A DNA stretch of 64,000 nt from Heliocybe sulcata (taxonomy: Eukaryota > Basidiomycota > Agaricomycetes > Gloeophyllales > Gloeophyllaceae), in the NCBI GenBank assembly GCA_004369045.1, contig ML213503.1, positions 124,001-188,000 on the forward strand, given 5' to 3'. The notes under the pieces were generated by a model that worked only from the letters and a program-made list of their open reading frames with translations, did no database searches and was not told where the DNA came from. Within the stretch, counting starts at the first letter, position 1, and every line of letters begins with the position of its first letter. Made by a program: the position numbers and the translations under genes. Of the stretch, positions 59,221 through 64,000 are shown in pieces.

Positions 59221-62200
59221 TTCCACGGACGTTACGTGGTATGCAGCTATAACAATGACCTCTCCTGACGTTGCTGGAAAAGCGTCAGCCGCAGAGCCTG
59301 CGAGCACTCGGGCATCCACTCCTTCGCACATTAACGCTCCTTCGCAGCCACTATCAAACTCGGCGAAGTCATTACCGCCCACCGTTGAGCCCACGAGCGC
59401 TGCGAATGCAGCAGCGCCCAATCCTAGCCCTGCATCATCGACGAAGGTCGCAGCGCCTGCTCGGGCTTCCACTCCTTCGCACAGCAACGCTCCTTCGCAG
59501 CCGCCACCGAACTCGGCGAAGTCATCAGCGCCCGCCGTTAGGCCCTCGAGCGCTGCGGATACAGCAGCATACAATGCCAGCCCTGCAGCATCGACGAAGG
59601 TCACAGCGCCTGCTCGGGCTTCCACTCCGTCGCATAGTAACTCTCCTTCGCAGCCACCGGCGAACCCGGCGAAGTCATCAGCGCCCGACACTATAGCCAC
59701 TGCCGCCGCGAATACAGCAACGTCGACTTCCCGCCCTGCAGCATCGACGAAGCCCGCAGTGTCGAGAAGTTCTGCGGTATCTTCGCAGTCTCCTCAGACT
59801 CACTCGACTGTAGCACCTGTATCGAGCCCTCCCACTGTTAGTCATGTGGCATCCGCCAGCGCAGCGCCTGGCAAGTCCGTCCATGAGCAATCATTTACTG
59901 TAGGAGGAGGGAAATCAGCATCCATACCTCCTGCGAGGTCGGGCAGTGCAATGGCGAGTTCTAGTAAGGGTATGTCGCATTTTTGGCGTGATTAGGGACT
60001 GCTCACCGTCCCCTTAGCAGCTGTGGAGCGCACGTCAGCCGTCCAAACGCAGCCACTCAGCACGTCAGCGTCCAGCTCCCATCCCGTCAATAAACAATCG
60101 ACCGTGAAGCAATCACCTACGAGCAGTCGGTCATTTACGCCCAATCCAGAGTCTAGTACTCCATCGTCGCATGGCACCTCTGCCACGAGTGCAGCATCTT
60201 CTGCCTCAGACACACAATCCTCCAGCAAGGCTTCTGTGCACGGCATCACGCCTTTCCACCCATTGACGACTGCATCTACCCCTGATTCACGCTCGTCATT
60301 TGCTCTATCAAATGTTCCTACGAGCGTTTCGGACACGTCGGCAGGAGGGAAGACCTCAGATTCTCGATCACAGTCCAGGACTGTGACTTCTGGGCGTGGA
60401 GGAATCCAGTCCCAGTCGCATGATTATTCGTCGGACACTGCAATGCCTTCTACTTCTGCTGCAGGTCCTCGGACAGACACGACCAGCTCCGTCCCTGCGG
60501 GTCATACTGCGTCTACACAGCGTAGTCCGCCTGGCACGCAATCCGATGGGCACTCCTCTGTTGCTCAGACCGATAGTGCACCCGGGAAAGCAACTGACCC
60601 CCTCGGTGCCTCGAGCAGTGAACGCTCATTAGTGCAACCTACGCCGTCCGGAAAGGGTGCGGGATATCGTACAAGTTCAGACATCACTATTGCATCTACT
60701 GCTACTTCCAGCAGGACGGACTCGAAATCTATTTCTACTACAGAGTCGCACACTTCGCTCGTTTCCGACGATGGCACAAAACGTGTTGGTGGGGGTACAG
60801 GGATTTCAACCCGCCTGGATACTGGACTTGGTGGAGCTTGGGGTTCCCCGGTCCCGACAAATACCATAACCTCTAAGGGCAATCCTGAGAATCCTTTGTC
60901 CGCGTTATTTCCTTCTCCATCAAGCTCTCATGCTGAGGAAGATGGCGGGCACTCAGCCACACCGTCTTCATCAGAGCCTGGGAGTGCCCGTACCACGTCC
61001 AAAGAACCTGCGTTTCCTTTCCCGACTGTTTCTAATGCTTGGACGAATCCTATCCCGACGGAGCCTGGAAACGCTCATACCACGTCCGAAGAGTCTGCAT
61101 CTCCTTTCCCGGCTTTTCCTACTGCTTGGACAAATCCTATCCCAACGGAGTCTGGGAGCGCCCATACCACGCCCAAGGAGCCTGTGTTGCCTTTCCCGAC
61201 TGTTCCTACTACTTTGATGTATCCTATCCCGACGGAGCCTGGAAACGCTCATACCACGTCCGGAGAGTCTGCATCTCCTTTCCCGGCTTTTCCTACTGCT
61301 TGGACAAATCCTATCCCAACGGAGTCTGGGAGCACCCATACCACGCCCAAGGAGCCTGTGTTGCCTTTCTCGGCTGTTCCTACTGCTTGGACGAATCCTC
61401 TCCCAACAGAGTCTGTTCCTATCATACGTCTCTCGTATCCTGACGCTCCAGGCACCACCAAGCCGGCTGCACAGTATACCTCCTTAGGCAATGGAGGGGC
61501 AGGTGACCCTTCGTACTATCAACCGCCGCCAGTAGGCAGTTTCATCTCCTCCATACTACACCTTGATTCATCCAATTTCAACACTCCTACCATCGTGCTG
61601 CCCGGGAACGGCGATTCCGATGGGTATTCTACTCCTCAGACTTCAGCACCACGAGCGACCAACACTACCCGAAGTGAGCCGACATCTCCCATGACTGGTA
61701 CGCAGGTCACGGTGCCCACGAGTGGAGTGACTGGGACAGGCGACTCTGGTTCATATCCTGGTTCTCAAGCTTCACCCCCAGTCACGACCAAACCCGGTGA
61801 AGTTAAACCGATGCCAACCTTCTCGCCGTTCCCTACCTCAACAGGTGGTGCTGGCCCCGACACCAGTTCACTGCCTTCATTTGATGCGACTGACGGCAAC
61901 GGGGACCCAACGTCTTCTACTACCCCCGCACCTATTTCTGCTTCGATACCTATGCTTTTGACTGGCGTTCCTGTTGGCTCAGTTGTGACCTCTCCTAGTC
62001 AAAGGGTGGGTGGGACTGCTACCGTGGGCACCGCCACGACGACACTATCGGATCCCACAACAGCAGATGGTACTACTGGTATGCAATCCCTAGGCGGTTC
62101 TCCTTCTGCACAAAACGCGGGGTCTTCTACCCCTTCCGGGATAACGACGTCGATTGAAACATCGGGAGCAGCGGCCAATTCTGATAGTATTCCCGGTGTC

Positions 62201-63409
62201 ACAACTTCTGCTACGCTTGGCGCTGTGACTCTCTCTTTGAGCAGTGCTTCGAAGAGGTATGTATTCTGTACTTGTGTGCTGACGATCTCTGACCTTTCTG
62301 GGACAGTGCTGTTGTGCAAGTAGCTACTGCGACTAGTACTAGAGGGCAAAATCTGACTAGAACGGAACTTTTTCCGAGCACTTTCACCACGTCGATCGCC
62401 ACTACCAATAGTCTTGGACAACTAACAACTATCGCTAGTGTTGAAGTTAGCACTTCTACGTCTATATCGATCGGCCCTGCGCCTTCCAATAATTCGTGCG
62501 TGCCACGATATGTGCTCTTTCAGCTTCACGGAAAGTAGCTTATGTCGCTTTGCTTTCAGGACGTCCTCTGGTTTGAGCCCCGAAGCTAAGGATGGCATTA
62601 TCGGCGGTGTAATAGGTGGCGTCCTTCTACTTGTGCTGCTTCTGGTGGCTATCCTGGTAGCGCGTAGACGTCGTAGCAGGGACCAGAGACGGTCTCCGAT
62701 GTTGGATGATGCTCTCGCTCAGCCCATGCCACCGTTCCAGCCTGACCTAGAGCGAGGATCAACTCCAGCTTCCATGCTTAGCTCCATGACGGAAATCCCA
62801 CGGCTACATTTGCCCGTTGTGCCAGCCTCCTCGAACAGCATTCGCGCATCCATTCCGAATCCCTTCGGGGACAATGAAGAATTGACACGTCTTTCGCTCT
62901 CGCCTTCGCCTATTCCTTTGACTTCGCCGATAGAGCATCCATCGCCCATGGAGACAAGGATGGAAGCTTTTCCTGAAGGTACTATCAGCAACAATCCGTT
63001 CTTGAATCATTCAATTGCTGTCTCAGAGAGGACGACGACATCATGGCCGAGGCATGCACCCGTGACAACGGTGCACCATCACTCAGAGTCTGCTGATCAT
63101 GCTTCAGAGATGCAGTCGTTTTATTCCATGAACTCGTCGTTAACAGACGGTCCTGGCGGTGTCTGGGTGGCCCTTGACTCAGTTCCTGGTTCACGTGCTC
63201 CATCGGTCACGCCGTCTGTAGAGTCATCGAGTTCGTCTGCGACACAGCAAGGTCCTCCCAGTGCCTGGAAGGCGATGATGAACGTCCCGTCTGATCAGGA
63301 TGCAAATGGAGCACACAACGGCCCCAGTCGACTGTCGTCGGCCTCTTCTGCACTTGAGGTACCGAGAGGCACTTCACCAGTAAGTCGTCTAATGCACATG
63401 TTTGAATAG
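59221..63409 (+). CDS. Mucin-like single-pass membrane protein with long Ser/Thr/Pro ectodomain
   Basis: Four exons are clear: about 59221-59969, 60018-62256, 62307-62498 and 62560-63409, joined in frame. Roughly 1,050 residues of Ser/Thr/Pro-rich sequence, expected to be heavily O-glycosylated, precede one membrane span (GIIGGVIGGVLLLVLLLVAILVA) with basic residues RRRR after it, then a cytosolic tail of about 240 residues ending MHMFE. Two internal repeat blocks are present (59311-59769 and 60974-61408). The first visible ATG (59255) gives no signal peptide, while the frame is open back to an acceptor at 59220, so an upstream exon with the signal peptide is likely. Layout suggests a cell-wall sensor or adhesin; no known sensor domain is seen. 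Confidence 0.75.
59311..59769 (+). repeat. 153-bp coding tandem repeat, three copies
   Basis: Units begin at 59311, 59464 and 59617, each 51 codons, with the motif ASTPSHxNxPSQPxxNxAKS. They lie in the first exon of the mucin-like gene. Confidence 0.85.
60974..61408 (+). repeat. 87-bp coding tandem repeat, five copies
   Basis: Units of 29 codons begin at 60974, 61061, 61148, 61235 and 61322. The motif is EPGNAHTTSxESxSPFPAF plus PTAWTNPIPT. Units 2 and 4, and units 3 and 5, are nearly identical, so a 174-bp pair was duplicated after the single unit arose. Confidence 0.88.
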
Positions 63410-63706
63410 CCGTCCCTTAACCGTATGTCTTTGAACAGCTCGTTGGACTTGCGATGTAGTGTCCATCTCACATTGATTATTTATTGACTGCCTTCCGTAT
63501 ACCACCAGCCTGTGGACGCTCTTCATGCATATGTCGTACTGGATATTTATGTGCATTTTCGTGGACGTATAAAGCACACGCAGATATTGGTTCGAGGCCG
63601 GAGGTCCAGGGGAGTGAGCCAGTCGTGGTTTGGAGTTGACGATGAATGCTCAAATCGTTGCACCCCGACGAGAGTTTCATAGGCAGACTGGCACTAATAT
63701 ACATGT
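63410..63706. other. Convergent 3' region
   Basis: Two genes end towards each other here. No coding signal was found. Confidence 0.55.
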
Positions 63707-64000
63707 CTACGCAGATTTCTCCTCCATCTTATCTGCATCCTCGCGTACCTCCACTGAGCCCGATTCAGCGCTCACGTCTTTCTCGTGATGCAGTGCGTCT
63801 GTTCTATCAAAGAGGTGTGGCCTCCAGCCGTACGATTTCCATGGCTTGACGTTCGCCCGATACATCTCATCCACCTGTCACGCGATGCACCTGTGAACAA
63901 CGGATCCAACAGTCATCAGGATAAATGGCGTACCTCCTCAAGCTGAAGCCCCTTCGTTTCGGGAATGCAGAGCCAGACGTACACGAAGCCGAATATCAGC
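63707..64000 (-). CDS. Sugar transporter, C-terminal end only (cut by window edge)
   Basis: The minus strand reads LIFGFVYVWLCIPETKGLQL up to the edge, the last span and PETKGL motif of the sugar-porter family. After an intron comes the cytosolic tail VDEMYRANVKPWKSYGWRPH, ending at a TAG at 63707. The tail is nearly the same as that of the complete transporter at 43055-45183 (VDEMYRSGVKPWKSGEWRPR), so the two are paralogs. The rest lies outside the window. Confidence 0.85.

Noticed and set aside
59188-59700. Minus-strand frame with repeated Ala/Gly/Asp-rich units
   Set aside because: It is the shadow of the 153-bp coding repeat of the mucin-like gene.

Overview
The window looks like nuclear DNA of a basidiomycete, most likely an agaricomycete. 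Genes are dense, on both strands, and split by many short GT-AG introns (about 45-65 bases). Several families are ones I associate with agaricomycetes: F-box proteins with a downstream Cys knuckle, a GDVG-type protein joined to a kinase-like domain, a MARVEL-type membrane protein and an expanded-type G-alpha. I saw no bacterial or organellar genes and no convincing tRNA, rRNA or CRISPR array. Positions 154-288 are an assembly gap.

Layout: 1-1.8 kb holds a short, young, gag-only Ty1/copia-like element. 2.7-3.4 kb has a small secreted protein. 3.8-13.4 kb has two paralogous Baeyer-Villiger-type flavin monooxygenases on opposite strands, with the biotin subunit of methylcrotonyl-CoA carboxylase between them. 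13.7-19.5 kb has tRNA dihydrouridine synthase 2 facing away from a long gene whose last domain is a protein pseudokinase. 19.7-21.5 kb has a membrane-anchored LysM protein and a decayed copy of it. 22.9-28.5 kb has three membrane-protein genes around a 2.7-kb repeat-rich stretch. At 28.7-29.0 kb lies a perfect 120-bp-arm inverted repeat. 29.3-33.7 kb has ribosome-assembly GTPase NOG2 and a 2-oxoglutarate/Fe(II) oxygenase. 33.9-40.8 kb carries three F-box genes. 41.1-47.1 kb has mitochondrial ribosomal protein uS15, a sugar transporter and inositol monophosphatase. 49.1-51.5 kb has a divergent G-alpha. 52.9-56.6 kb is a rearranged locus with an intact RidA gene, an inverted broken copy, two copies of a second repeat and one copy of a dispersed repeat whose other copy is at 47.4-48.3 kb. 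57.2-58.2 kb has proteasome subunit alpha-5, 59.2-63.4 kb a long mucin-like single-pass membrane protein, and the right edge cuts a second sugar transporter.

How genes may work together: the carboxylase serves leucine breakdown in mitochondria; the flanking monooxygenases are probably oxidative catabolic enzymes but need not share its pathway. RidA detoxifies reactive enamine/imine intermediates of amino-acid metabolism. The F-box proteins and proteasome alpha-5 belong to protein turnover, and NOG2, uS15 and Dus2 to translation. The most unusual items are the pseudokinase fusion with two closely spaced splice acceptors that would decide whether the kinase part is made, the G-alpha lacking the usual catalytic Gln and lipidation motif, the long perfect hairpin, and the RidA inverted duplication.

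Limits: all exon structures were spliced by eye from frame continuity and splice signals. Family names rest on recognised motifs, not on database searches.
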